A stretch of 41,182 bases of DNA from Nitriliruptorales bacterium (GTDB taxonomy: Bacteria; Actinomycetota; Nitriliruptoria; Euzebyales; JAHELV01): contig JAHELV010000036.1 in the NCBI GenBank assembly GCA_024644015.1, forward strand, positions 1-41,182, written 5' to 3'. The notes beneath the pieces were generated by a model. That model ran no database searches and was not told the DNA's origin. It saw only the letters and a program-made list of their open reading frames with translations. This document shows, in pieces, positions 8,183 through 16,109 of this stretch. A program made the translations under genes and the position numbers. Positions within the stretch are counted from its first letter, which is position 1. Every line of letters begins with the position of its first letter.

Positions 8183-9351
8183 CCACACTGGGGTTCGCGC
8201 CGTCGGAGGACCCGTTCGTCGTCGAGCACGGCGGCTTCTACCGTCGCTGGCTGTCGATGATCGACGACCTGGATGAGCTGCGGGCGACCGTCGACCGGCT
8301 GACCGGCACCACCGAGGACGTGTGGGTGCCGGTGTGGGGCGAGACGGGCCGCCGGCACGAGAACTCCGGCGACCGCCTGGCGGCCGACGGACACGACGCC
8401 GCGGCGCGGCGCGAGTACCTGCTGGCCAAGACGTACTACGCGATCGGGCGGTTCCCCGGCGAGATCACACCGGTCAAGCGCGCGATCAGCGACGACTGCG
8501 CGCGGGCGTACCGTAAGGCCAGTGCCTTCCTCGACCCGCCGCTCGAAGTGGTCGAGGTGCTGCACCAGGGGCGGCCGATCACCTGCCACTTCCGCGCGCC
8601 GGCCGGGGCGTCGGCTGCGCGCCCTGTCGCGGCCGTGCTGATCATGTGCGGAGCCGACGTCTTCAAGGAGGATCGTGGTTGGGCGGCCGACTACGCGTTG
8701 GACCACGGCATGGCGTCGCTCGTGATGGACGGTCCCGGCACCGGTGAGAACCCGTTTCCGTGGTCGCCCGACTCGGTGTCGGCGTGGGTCGCCGCCGTCG
8801 ACCACCTGCAGCTGCGCGACGAGGTCGACGCCGACCGCATCGGTGCGTTCGGCATCAGCCGCGGCGGCTACTCGGTGCTGCAGCTCGCGGGCACCATCCC
8901 CGACCGGGTGCGGGCCGTCGTCGCGTCGGCGGGGCATCCGTTCGGCTACCGGATGACCGACGCCGAGCTCGACGAGTTCGTCGCGGTGCGCAATCAGCGG
9001 GCGACCTGGCGGTTCGGCGCGCGTGACGATCCGCCGTCGTTTGCCGCCACGTCCGTCGAGGAGGAACGCGCCGAGTTCTCACGCTGGGCGCTGTCCGAGC
9101 TCGGGCTGGTCGACCGGATCACCCAGCCGGTGCTGATGATCAACGGCAAGCTCGACCACCTGGCGCCCATCGGCAACATCTACTTCATGCTCGAGAGCGG
9201 TCCGCCGACCGGCCGCCAGGCACGCGTCTACGCCGACGCCGGGCACTGCGCGTTCAAGTACTTCGCCGAGTGGGCGCCAGCGTCGTTCGCATGGCTGGCG
9301 GACAACCTGTCGGCGGCGTGGGATCACAGCGCTACCGCGCCCTCGTCGTAG
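8179..9351 (+). CDS. Alpha/beta hydrolase, FrsA/pseudooxynicotine-hydrolase-like
   Basis: A 390-residue protein with an N-terminal helical cap (about 1-125) and a C-terminal alpha/beta-hydrolase core. The triad is readable: nucleophile Ser227 in GISRGG, Asp326 in GKLDHLAP, His356 in AGHCAF. The oxyanion region is LIMCGADVFKED, followed by DGPGTGE. Cap-plus-core layout and length fit the FrsA/DUF1100 group, which includes 2,6-dihydroxypseudooxynicotine hydrolase, a C-C bond hydrolase; ester hydrolysis is equally possible. Coupled to the upstream LVIVD gene by ATGA and probably under operator 2. Its 3' end overlaps the convergent oxidoreductase gene by 28 bp. Confidence 0.88.
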   Translation: MTTLGFAPSEDPFVVEHGGFYRRWLSMIDDLDELRATVDRLTGTTEDVWVPVWGETGRRHENSGDRLAADGHDAAARREYLLAKTYYAIGRFPGEITPVKRAISDDCARAYRKASAFLDPPLEVVEVLHQGRPITCHFRAPAGASAARPVAAVLIMCGADVFKEDRGWAADYALDHGMASLVMDGPGTGENPFPWSPDSVSAWVAAVDHLQLRDEVDADRIGAFGISRGGYSVLQLAGTIPDRVRAVVASAGHPFGYRMTDAELDEFVAVRNQRATWRFGARDDPPSFAATSVEEERAEFSRWALSELGLVDRITQPVLMINGKLDHLAPIGNIYFMLESGPPTGRQARVYADAGHCAFKYFAEWAPASFAWLADNLSAAWDHSATAPSS

Positions 9352-10340
9352 CGGATCCCCAGCGCATGCAGGCCCTGCTCCACGACCTGCATGACCGCGA
9401 TGGTGTCGTCCAACGGCATCGTCGGGCTCTCGGTCAACCCGGCCGCCAGGCACCGGTGGACCTCGTCGAACTCGTGGACGTAGCCCGCGCCGACCGGCGG
9501 CGCGGTGATGGTCTGCGGCGGCGCTGCGCGTCCATCGCCGCCGACCGGGTGCAACCGGATCGCGCCGGGGTGGTGGAACCGCGCGGGCACTTCGATCCAG
9601 CCTTCGGTGCCGAACGCGCCGGCGACGCCCGGCAGGGGGCTGCGCAGAGAGCATTGGGCGAACCCTGCGCGGCCGTCGCCGGCGCGCCACAGGATGCTCG
9701 CCTCGGCATCGACACCGTTGGGGGCGACGGTACCTGCGACATCCACGGCGTCGGCAGCGCCACCGAGCACCGACTGCACGAACGACACGGGGTACACCCC
9801 CAGGTCGAGCAGCGCGCCGCCACCCTGCGCCGGATCCCACAGGCGGTCGTTCGGATCGAACGGCTTGCGCAGGCCCAGATCGGCGCGAACCGTGCGGATC
9901 TCCCCGATCGCGCCCGCGTCGATCAGTTCCCGCATCCGCACGATCGCAGGCTGGAAGCGGGTCCACATCGCTTCCATGCAGAACACACCGGCGTCGGCGG
10001 CGGCGCGTACGACTTCGCGTGCGCCGGCGACCGTGCACGTGAAGGCCTTCTCGACGAGTACGTGCTTGCCTGCCTCGATCGCCGCGAGGGCGATGGCATG
10101 GTGCTGGCGGTGGGGGGTCGCGACGTAGACGGCGTCGACGTCGGGGTCGGCGAGCAGTGCGCCGTACGACCCGTAGGCGACCGTCGCGCCATGGGTTCCG
10201 GCGAACGCCTGCGCCCGGTCGAGAGACCGCGACGCGACCGCGTGGAGCACACCACCGTCTGACAACGGCAGGCTCTGGGCAGCGCCCGCAGCGATGCGCC
10301 CGGGGCCGACGAACCCCCACCGGATCGTGTCCCTGCCCAT
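9324..10340 (-). CDS. Gfo/Idh/MocA-family NAD(P)-dependent oxidoreductase
   Basis: From ATG 10340 (GAGG seven bases before it) the product has 338 residues. The N-terminal Rossmann domain has IRWGFVGPGRIAAG; then come AVYVATPHRQHHAIALAAIEAGKHVLVEKAF with the family's EK motif, MEAMWTRFQPA, and GGGALLDLGVYPVSF in the substrate domain. These last motifs are typical of the dihydrodiol dehydrogenase / glucose-fructose oxidoreductase branch, so it probably acts on a sugar, cyclitol or diol. It is transcribed toward the alpha/beta hydrolase and overlaps its end. It is divergent from the M24 gene, so operator 3, about 150 bp upstream, might also affect it (weak inference). Confidence 0.9.
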   Translation of the reverse strand: MGRDTIRWGFVGPGRIAAGAAQSLPLSDGGVLHAVASRSLDRAQAFAGTHGATVAYGSYGALLADPDVDAVYVATPHRQHHAIALAAIEAGKHVLVEKAFTCTVAGAREVVRAAADAGVFCMEAMWTRFQPAIVRMRELIDAGAIGEIRTVRADLGLRKPFDPNDRLWDPAQGGGALLDLGVYPVSFVQSVLGGAADAVDVAGTVAPNGVDAEASILWRAGDGRAGFAQCSLRSPLPGVAGAFGTEGWIEVPARFHHPGAIRLHPVGGDGRAAPPQTITAPPVGAGYVHEFDEVHRCLAAGLTESPTMPLDDTIAVMQVVEQGLHALGIRYDEGAVAL

Positions 10341-10378
10341 GTTCTGCCTCGTTTCTCGCCGTGCTCGACCGGTCGCGA

Positions 10379-10401
10379 GGCCGTGGTCCACGCCCACGGC
10401 C
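10379..10401. promoter_or_regulatory. 8-bp perfect stem-loop in the divergent intergenic region
   Basis: GGCCGTGG - 7-nt loop - CCACGGCC lies 39 bp upstream of the Gfo/Idh start, in the 188-bp space shared with the M24 gene. It could be a leader hairpin of the minus-strand message or a protein-binding palindrome. There is no T-tract. Function unknown. Confidence 0.3.
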
Positions 10402-10490
10402 GTCGCCGATCATCCTGCCCGAAGTGGCGGCTGTTGTCGGCGCGGATGGCGGCCCATAGTCGTTGACGCGACCTACGGCCGCGACTACGG

Positions 10491-10504
10491 TTCAAACGAT
10501 TGCA
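10491..10504. promoter_or_regulatory. LacI-type palindromic operator 3 (TTCAAACGATTGCA)
   Basis: TTCAA-A-CG-A-TTGCA has the same CAA-N-CG-N-TTG frame as operators 1, 2 and 4, and its right half is identical to that of operator 2. It lies 25 bp before the M24-fold gene's ATG, where it could block initiation of the M24-E1 alpha-E1 beta operon. Confidence 0.6.
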
Positions 10505-10528
10505 TCACCCCGGCGAGCAGGGTTTGTC

Positions 10529-11779
10529 ATGTCCGAATTTGCGCAGACCGATATCGCAGCGCCCGGTGTCATGGCGGTGGACTGGGAGCAGCGGGTCGAC
10601 TTCGACCGCCTTCGCTCGTACCGGCTCCAGCGCGCCCGGCAGGCGCTCGACGACTCGGATCTCGGTGCGCTGCTGTGCTTCGAGACGTCCAACATCCGGT
10701 ACCTGACCGGTACGCACATCGGCTACTGGGCCTGGAACAAGGCGGAGCGCTACGCGCTGCTGACCCGCACCGGCGAGCCGTGGATCTGGGACTTCGGCTC
10801 GGCAGCGAAGGCACACCGCCTGCAGTGCCCGTGGCTGGATCCCGAGCACTCCCGCGGCGGCAACAGCGGGCTGCAGGGCGCGATCGCGCCAACCTCGGGA
10901 CTGCCCGAGCGCGCGGCGCGTGAGATCGCGCAGGTGCTGGCCGACGAGGGTGTCGCCGGTGAGGCGCTCGGCGTGGACATCGTCGAGATGCCCATCCTCA
11001 ACGCCCTGCAGGAGCAGGGCATCACGGTCCGCGACGGCCAGCAGACGATGCTGCGGGCGCGTGAGATCAAGAGCTCCGACGAGGTCATGCTGCTCAGCCA
11101 GGCGTGCGCGATGGTCGACGGCGTGTACCAGGACATCTACGAGGCGCTCAAACCCGGCGTGCGCGAGAGCGACATCGTGGCGCTGGCGACCCGCCGGTTG
11201 ATCGAGATGGGCTCCGAGCATGTCGAGGCCATCAACTCGATCGCGGGCGAGCGGTGCAGCCCGCACCCGCATGTCTACTCCGACCGGCTGATCCGGCCGG
11301 GCGACCAGGCGTACTTCGACATCATCCACGTGTTCAACGGCTACCGGACCTGCTACTACCGGACGTTCGCGGTGGGGCGCGCAACGTCGGCGCACCACGA
11401 CGCGTACCGCAAGGCGCGGGAGTGGATCGACGCGGCCATCGAACTGGTCAAACCGGGGGTGACCACCGATGAGATCGCCCGGGCGTGGCCCGCGGCGACC
11501 GAGTTCGGCTTTCCCGACGAGATGGAGGCCTTCGGGCTGCAGTTCGGCCACGGTGTGGGCACAGGCCTGCACGAGCCGCCGATCATCAGCCGGCTCAACT
11601 CGCTGGACAACCCGATCGAGCTGCGCGAGGGCATGGTGTTCGCCCTCGAGACGTACTGCCCGGCCAGCGACGGCCACTCGGCGGCGCGCATCGAGGAGGA
11701 GGTCGTGTGCACGGCGGAAGGCGCCAAGCTGCTGACGCTGTTCCCGGCCGAAGAGCTCGTCATCACCAACAAGTACTAG
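10529..11779 (+). CDS. M24-fold (creatinase/aminopeptidase P-like) hydrolase with an altered metal site
   Basis: ATG 10529 was chosen because the earlier in-frame start would place operator 3 inside the gene; the product has 416 residues. The N-terminal creatinase domain (about 30-175) contains ALLCFETSNIRYLTG. The C-terminal pita-bread domain has Asp264 (AYFDII), His341 (FGHGVGTGLHEPP), Glu374 (FALE) and Glu389 (RIEEEVV). The second metal Asp, normally in 'GYxxDxxRTF', is Cys275 (GYRTCYYRTF). Loss of one of five ligands suggests a mono-metal or metal-free enzyme acting on a small C-N compound, as creatinase does, rather than a peptidase. Followed closely by the E1 alpha/beta genes. Confidence 0.85.
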   Translation: MSEFAQTDIAAPGVMAVDWEQRVDFDRLRSYRLQRARQALDDSDLGALLCFETSNIRYLTGTHIGYWAWNKAERYALLTRTGEPWIWDFGSAAKAHRLQCPWLDPEHSRGGNSGLQGAIAPTSGLPERAAREIAQVLADEGVAGEALGVDIVEMPILNALQEQGITVRDGQQTMLRAREIKSSDEVMLLSQACAMVDGVYQDIYEALKPGVRESDIVALATRRLIEMGSEHVEAINSIAGERCSPHPHVYSDRLIRPGDQAYFDIIHVFNGYRTCYYRTFAVGRATSAHHDAYRKAREWIDAAIELVKPGVTTDEIARAWPAATEFGFPDEMEAFGLQFGHGVGTGLHEPPIISRLNSLDNPIELREGMVFALETYCPASDGHSAARIEEEVVCTAEGAKLLTLFPAEELVITNKY

Positions 11780-11800
11780 TACCAACTCCCGAGGAGCCCC

Positions 11801-12835
11801 GTGGTCACCGACATGGCCGAGCCGCAGGACCGCCCGATCAGCGCTGTCGGGCAACGGCCGGACGCCGATACCCGGCTGGATCTGTACCGGATGATGGTGC
11901 GCATGCGCCGCTTCGAGGAGCGTGCCTACAAGCTGTTCATGCGGGGACTGGTCAAGGGCACGTCCCATCTGGGCACCGGCATGGAGGCGATCGCGGCGGG
12001 CGCGGCGGTGGCGATGCGCGACGACGACTACACGTTCTGCACGTATCGCGGGCACAACCACACGCTCGGCCGTGGGGCGTCGATGACGGCGCTGCTGGGT
12101 GAGCTCATGGGCCGCGAGATCGGCGTGTGCGGCGGCAAGGGCGGGTCGATGCACCTGACCAGCACCGAGCACGGCGCCATGGGGTCGTATGCGATCGTCG
12201 GTGCGCACCTGCCGATCGCGGCGGGAGCCGCGTGGTCGGCGCAGGTGCGCGGCAGCGGCCAGGTGGCGGTGTGCTTCTTCGGTGACGGCGCGACGAACAT
12301 CGGTGCCTTCCACGAGGCGTTGAACCTCGCGGCCGTGTGGGGGCTGCCGGTGGTGTTCGTGTGCGAGAACAACCTGTACATGGAGTACACGCCGATCAGC
12401 GCCGTCACCGCCGTGCCGCATCCCGCGGCCGACCGCGCTGCGGCCTACGGCCTCGACGCGATTCTGATCGACGGCAACGACGTCGAGGTCACGTACGAGC
12501 AGATCGGCGGTGCGATCGCGCGGGCGCGCGAAGGCGGGGGCCCGGCGCTGATCGAGGCGGTGACGTACCGACACGGCGGGCATTCGCGTGCGGATCCGGG
12601 CACCTACCGGCCGTCTGACGAGGTCGACTCGTGGCTGGCTCGCGATCCGATCCCCACGTACCGCGACGTGCTCACGTCCGACGGGGTCGACGCGGCCGTG
12701 CTCGACGAGATCGAGGCGGACACCGACGCCGAGGTCGACGAGGCGACAACGCAGGCGCAGGCCTCGTCGCCACCGTCACCATCTGTGATCGAGCGTGACG
12801 TCTGGGCGGACGGAGGCGCGGCATGGCGGAACTGA
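11801..12835 (+). CDS. Thiamine-diphosphate 2-oxoacid (pyruvate/acetoin-type) dehydrogenase E1, alpha subunit
   Basis: A 344-residue protein starting at GTG 11801 with GAGGAG upstream. It contains the E1 alpha landmarks: YRGHNHTL, GGKGGSMHL, the thiamine-diphosphate motif from GDG (161-163) to NN (190-191), and YRHGGHS near the C-terminus. Closest in style to AcoA and E1 alpha of acetoin or branched-chain complexes. It decarboxylates a 2-oxoacid or cleaves an acyloin when paired with the beta subunit, whose ATG lies 13 bp before this stop. No E2 or E3 gene occurs in the window. The gene follows the M24 hydrolase by 21 bp, so the substrate may be a product of that enzyme (inference). Confidence 0.92.
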   Translation: MVTDMAEPQDRPISAVGQRPDADTRLDLYRMMVRMRRFEERAYKLFMRGLVKGTSHLGTGMEAIAAGAAVAMRDDDYTFCTYRGHNHTLGRGASMTALLGELMGREIGVCGGKGGSMHLTSTEHGAMGSYAIVGAHLPIAAGAAWSAQVRGSGQVAVCFFGDGATNIGAFHEALNLAAVWGLPVVFVCENNLYMEYTPISAVTAVPHPAADRAAAYGLDAILIDGNDVEVTYEQIGGAIARAREGGGPALIEAVTYRHGGHSRADPGTYRPSDEVDSWLARDPIPTYRDVLTSDGVDAAVLDEIEADTDAEVDEATTQAQASSPPSPSVIERDVWADGGAAWRN

Positions 12836-13797
12836 CCTACCGCGACGCGGTCGCCCACGCGCTCGCGCAGGAGATGCGCCGCGATCAGTCGGTGTATCTG
12901 ATCGGCGAGGACGTGGCGGCGGCCGGCGGGGTGTTCAAGACCACGCCGGGTCTGCTCGACGGGTTCGGTGCCGACCGTGTGCGCGACACGCCGATCTCGG
13001 AGGAGGCGATCACGGGTCTGGTGATGGGTGCCGCGATGACCGGGCTGCGGCCCGTCGCCGAGATCATGTTCTCGGACTTCCTCGCGACCTGCTGGGACAT
13101 CGTCGCCAACCAGATCGCCAAGACCCGCTACATGACGGCCGGACAGGTCACGATGCCGCTGGTCATCAGGACCGCCAACGGTGGTGGCCTGCGGTTCGGC
13201 GCGCAGCACTCCCAGAGCGTGGAGAACTGGGCGATGATGGTGCCGGGGCTGAAGGTCGTCGCGCCGTCGACCCCCGTCGACGTCGTCGGCCTGCTCGCCG
13301 CCTCGATCCGTGACGACGACCCGGTGGTCTTCTTCGAGCACAAGGGCCTGTACGCGGCGAAGGGCGACGTGCCGGAAGGCGAGGTCGTCGACGAGCTGGG
13401 CACCGCGAAGGTCCTGCGTGAGGGCACCGACGTCACGATCGTGGCGCTGGCCGCCATGGTGCCGAAGGCGGTCGAGGCGGCCGGACGGCTGGCCGACGAC
13501 GGCGTCAGCGCCGAGGTCGTCGACGTCCGCAGCCTGGTCCCGCTCGACGCGCGGACCTTGTGCGAGTCGGTGTCGAAGACCAGCCGGCTGGTCACCGTCG
13601 AAGAGAACCCGCGGTTGTGCGGGTGGGGCGCCGAGATCGTCTCGATCGTCGTCGAGGAGTGTTTCTGGGACCTCGACGGTCCACCGACCCGCGTGACGAC
13701 GCCGCACGTGCCGCTGCCGAGCGCGGGCGAGATCGAGGACCTGACGTTCCCGACGGTCGACCGGATCGTCGAGACGACCCGCAAGGCCCTGGGGTAG
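12823..13797 (+). CDS. 2-oxoacid dehydrogenase E1, beta subunit (transketolase pyrimidine-domain type)
   Basis: A 324-residue protein with TYRDAVAHALAQEM and IGEDVAAAGGVFKTTPGL, the conserved ISEEAITGLVMGAAMTGLRPVAEIMFSDF segment that helps bind thiamine diphosphate, PLVIRTANGGG, and the C-terminal transketolase domain (DVTIVALAAMVPKAVEAA; VVDVRSLVPLD). This matches AcoB/PdhB. It overlaps the alpha gene by 13 bp and pairs with it as an alpha2beta2 E1. The operon ends here; a hairpin follows between this gene and the convergent DinB-like gene. Confidence 0.93.
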   Translation: MAELTYRDAVAHALAQEMRRDQSVYLIGEDVAAAGGVFKTTPGLLDGFGADRVRDTPISEEAITGLVMGAAMTGLRPVAEIMFSDFLATCWDIVANQIAKTRYMTAGQVTMPLVIRTANGGGLRFGAQHSQSVENWAMMVPGLKVVAPSTPVDVVGLLAASIRDDDPVVFFEHKGLYAAKGDVPEGEVVDELGTAKVLREGTDVTIVALAAMVPKAVEAAGRLADDGVSAEVVDVRSLVPLDARTLCESVSKTSRLVTVEENPRLCGWGAEIVSIVVEECFWDLDGPPTRVTTPHVPLPSAGEIEDLTFPTVDRIVETTRKALG

Positions 13798-13826
13798 TCA
13801 GGGCCCGGCCCTCGGTTCGCACCGGG

Positions 13827-13848
13827 GGACCGGCTGCGCGACCGGTCC
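13827..13848. terminator. Bidirectional terminator-like hairpin
   Basis: GGACCGG - 8-nt loop - CCGGTCC is a perfect 7-bp GC stem between the convergent E1 beta and DinB-like genes, touching the latter's stop codon. No U-tract follows on either strand, which is common for GC-rich actinomycete terminators. Confidence 0.5.
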
Positions 13849-14522
13849 TAGCCGATCAGCGGCAGTCTGGGGTCGGGATGGTCGAGCCCGCGGCCGGACG
13901 CCGCCCTGATCCACGTCAGGTCGTCGCGCAGGTCGGCGGGGCGTCCGGCGACCGTCCGTCGCGCGAGCAGCTCGTCGAGGATCTCGGCCGTGAACGCGAT
14001 GCCATCTGGCGTCGCGGCCGGTTCCCACCCGAGCGCGTCGGTCAGGTCAAGCCCGTGGACGACCGCCTCGAGGATCCTGCTGGCGACGAACTCGTCGAGC
14101 CGCATCAGCGCGTAGTAGCCCGGGCCGATGGCGTCCGGAGCGGTCGCCCGGCTCTCCTCGACGGTCTTGCCGAAGGTTTCTTCGAGCACGCCCACCATGT
14201 CCGACGGCGCCTTGCCCTTGACCATCGTGTAGGCGTACTCGTACACGACGGGCGCGACCTCGGAGCGGGGGAAGATGAAGAAGCTGACCCGGTCCCTGCC
14301 GGGTTGGCCGTCCTGTGGATCGGCAATGAGCATCCTCGTCAAGCCGATCGAGATGTCGAGGTGCCCTGCGAGTTCGAACACCGTCCAGTGTGGCAGAGAG
14401 GCGTCGAGGGGCTCGAGGTGCGTCGCAGCCGACCACTGGTCGTCGGTCACCCGGCGAAACCCGTCGAGGACCCGGCCCAACTCCGCTTCGAGGATGTCGA
14501 CTGCTTCACTGAACGCTGCCAC
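13848..14522 (-). CDS. DinB-like / maleylpyruvate-isomerase N-terminal-domain protein
   Basis: Starting at GTG 14522, placed six bases after AAGGAGG on the minus strand, the product has 224 residues; a weaker TTG lies 24 bases upstream. The four-helix pattern with LPHWTVFELAGHLDIS near the start and ILEAVVHGLDLTDALG in the third helix fits the DinB_2/TIGR03083 superfamily, whose histidines bind a divalent metal. Actinobacterial members often use mycothiol as a cosubstrate. The exact reaction is unknown. It converges on the E1 operon and faces away from the amidohydrolase operon, so it may be a detoxification accessory of the island (inference). Confidence 0.75.
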   Translation of the reverse strand: MAAFSEAVDILEAELGRVLDGFRRVTDDQWSAATHLEPLDASLPHWTVFELAGHLDISIGLTRMLIADPQDGQPGRDRVSFFIFPRSEVAPVVYEYAYTMVKGKAPSDMVGVLEETFGKTVEESRATAPDAIGPGYYALMRLDEFVASRILEAVVHGLDLTDALGWEPAATPDGIAFTAEILDELLARRTVAGRPADLRDDLTWIRAASGRGLDHPDPRLPLIG

Positions 14523-14618
14523 CGTCGCCTCCTTCGGCCGCCGCAACCCGGTGACATCACCTTACGTATGGGGTCAAGCCCGTTGAACACGCCGTTCGGC
14601 CTCGCCGTCGGCGTGCGA

Positions 14619-14632
14619 TGCAATCCTTTGCA
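14619..14632. promoter_or_regulatory. LacI-type palindromic operator 4 (TGCAATCCTTTGCA)
   Basis: TGCAA-T-CC-T-TTGCA is an inverted repeat with perfect 5-bp arms and a CC rather than CG centre. It lies in the 200-bp gap between the divergent DinB-like and amidohydrolase genes, 90 bp before the latter's ATG. It matches the cre-like consensus of the other three sites except at one central base. Confidence 0.55.
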
Positions 14633-14722
14633 GAAAGGCTGGACGCGTTGATTGACGCTGCACTAGCCTGCGCATCAGGCGGGCTGAAGGGTTCGTCGAA
14701 CAACACGAAGGGTGGCCGTATC

Positions 14723-16096
14723 ATGGCGGATCGCATCGTTCTGCGCGACGGTTTTGTCGTCACGATGGACCCGGCGGTGGGCGATCTGCCCCGGGCCGAC
14801 GTGCTGATCGAGGACGACAGGATCGCGGCGATCGGGCCCGATCTGGAGGTCGGGGACGCGGACGTCGTCGACGCCGCCGGGATGGTCGTCATCCCCGGCT
14901 TCATCGACACCCACCGCCACACCTGGGAGACGGCGCTCCGTGGCTGCGCGCCCAACGCGACGCTCGACGACTACTTCGTCGAGGTGCTCGACACCTTCGC
15001 CCCCAAGTACCAGCCGGAGGACGTCTACAACAGCAACGTGGCCGGAGCTTTGGAGTGTCTGAACGCGGGCATCACCACGCTGGTCGACTGGTCGCACATC
15101 AACAACACGCCCGACCACGCGGACGCGGCCATCGCGGGCCTCAAAGACGCGGGCATCCGCGCGCAGTACGCCTACGGCAGCGCCAACACATCGCTCAACG
15201 ACTACTGGAACCAGAGCACCATCGTGGTTCCCGCCGACGACGTCCGCCGCATCCGCGACACCTACTTCTCGTCCGACGACGGGTTGCTCACGATGGCGCT
15301 GGCCACCCGCGGCCCGGGGTTCTGCGTCGACGATGTCGTCCGTGCCGAGTGGGAGATGGCGCGTGACCTGGACATCCCGGTGACGGTGCACGTCGGCATG
15401 GGCCGCCTGGCGGGCCGCTTCGGCATGGTCAAGACCCTCGGTGAGATGGACCTGCTGTTCCCCGGCACGACGTACATCCACTCGTGCTACCTCAGCGAGG
15501 ACGAGTGGAAGATGGTCAGAGACACCGGTGGCACGATCTCGATCGCCGCGCAGGTCGAGATGCAGATGGGTCACGGATGGCCGCCCACCGGCAAGTGCTA
15601 CGCGCACGGGCTGCGCCCGAGCCTGTCGACCGACGTCGTGACGACCGTCCCCGGCGACATGTTCACCCAGATGCGTGCCGCGTTCGGGTTAGAGCGCGTG
15701 CAGGTCTGTGCGGTCGCGTGGGAGGCCGACGAGCCGCTGCCCGAGTCGGCCGTCACCGCGCGCAACATGGTCGAGATGGCCACGATGAACGGCGCACACG
15801 TCGCCGGTGTCGAGGACCGCACCGGATCGCTGACGGTCGGCAAGCAGGCCGACATCGTCGTGATCGACGGCAACGCCATCAACACGGCGCCGCTGTTCGA
15901 CCCCTACGCCACGGTCGCACTGTGCGCCGACGTCTCGAACGTCCGTGACGTGCTGGTGGGCGGATCGTTCAAGAAGCGCGACGGCGCGCTCGTCGCGGAT
16001 GTCGCGGCTGCCCTTCGCAAGGTCGGCGAGTCCCGTGACCGCCTCGTGCGCCAGGTGCCGCAGCAACCGGCCTGGACCGCGGTCGGTCAGCGCTGA
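14723..16096 (+). CDS. Amidohydrolase (cytosine deaminase / chlorohydrolase-like metal hydrolase)
   Basis: ATG 14723, with GAAGGG upstream, gives 457 residues. Features are a beta-sandwich start (ADRIVLRDGFVVTMDP), the metal HxH motif in GFIDTHRHTWE (H64, H66), VTVHVGMG, YIHSCYLS, LSTDVVTTVPGDMF with the catalytic Asp, and the C-terminal GSLTVGKQADIVVIDG. This is the subtype III/TRZ-ATZ amidohydrolase pattern, whose members deaminate or hydrolyse heterocycles and cyclic amides in the cytoplasm using one Zn or Fe ion. Earlier in-frame starts run into operator 4 and are not used. Heads an operon with a bicupin and an SDR. Confidence 0.9.
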   Translation: MADRIVLRDGFVVTMDPAVGDLPRADVLIEDDRIAAIGPDLEVGDADVVDAAGMVVIPGFIDTHRHTWETALRGCAPNATLDDYFVEVLDTFAPKYQPEDVYNSNVAGALECLNAGITTLVDWSHINNTPDHADAAIAGLKDAGIRAQYAYGSANTSLNDYWNQSTIVVPADDVRRIRDTYFSSDDGLLTMALATRGPGFCVDDVVRAEWEMARDLDIPVTVHVGMGRLAGRFGMVKTLGEMDLLFPGTTYIHSCYLSEDEWKMVRDTGGTISIAAQVEMQMGHGWPPTGKCYAHGLRPSLSTDVVTTVPGDMFTQMRAAFGLERVQVCAVAWEADEPLPESAVTARNMVEMATMNGAHVAGVEDRTGSLTVGKQADIVVIDGNAINTAPLFDPYATVALCADVSNVRDVLVGGSFKKRDGALVADVAAALRKVGESRDRLVRQVPQQPAWTAVGQR

Positions 16097-16109
16097 CCGA
16101 CCGCGTCCG

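Noticed and set aside
10529-11779. Functional Xaa-Pro aminopeptidase
   Set aside because: One of the five metal ligands is missing and the operon context is catabolic rather than proteolytic.
10505-12583. Long minus-strand open frame of about 690 codons
   Set aside because: It is antisense to the M24 and E1 alpha genes, which have clear motifs. Composition is Arg/His/Asp/Val-rich, as expected of a shadow frame in GC-rich DNA.
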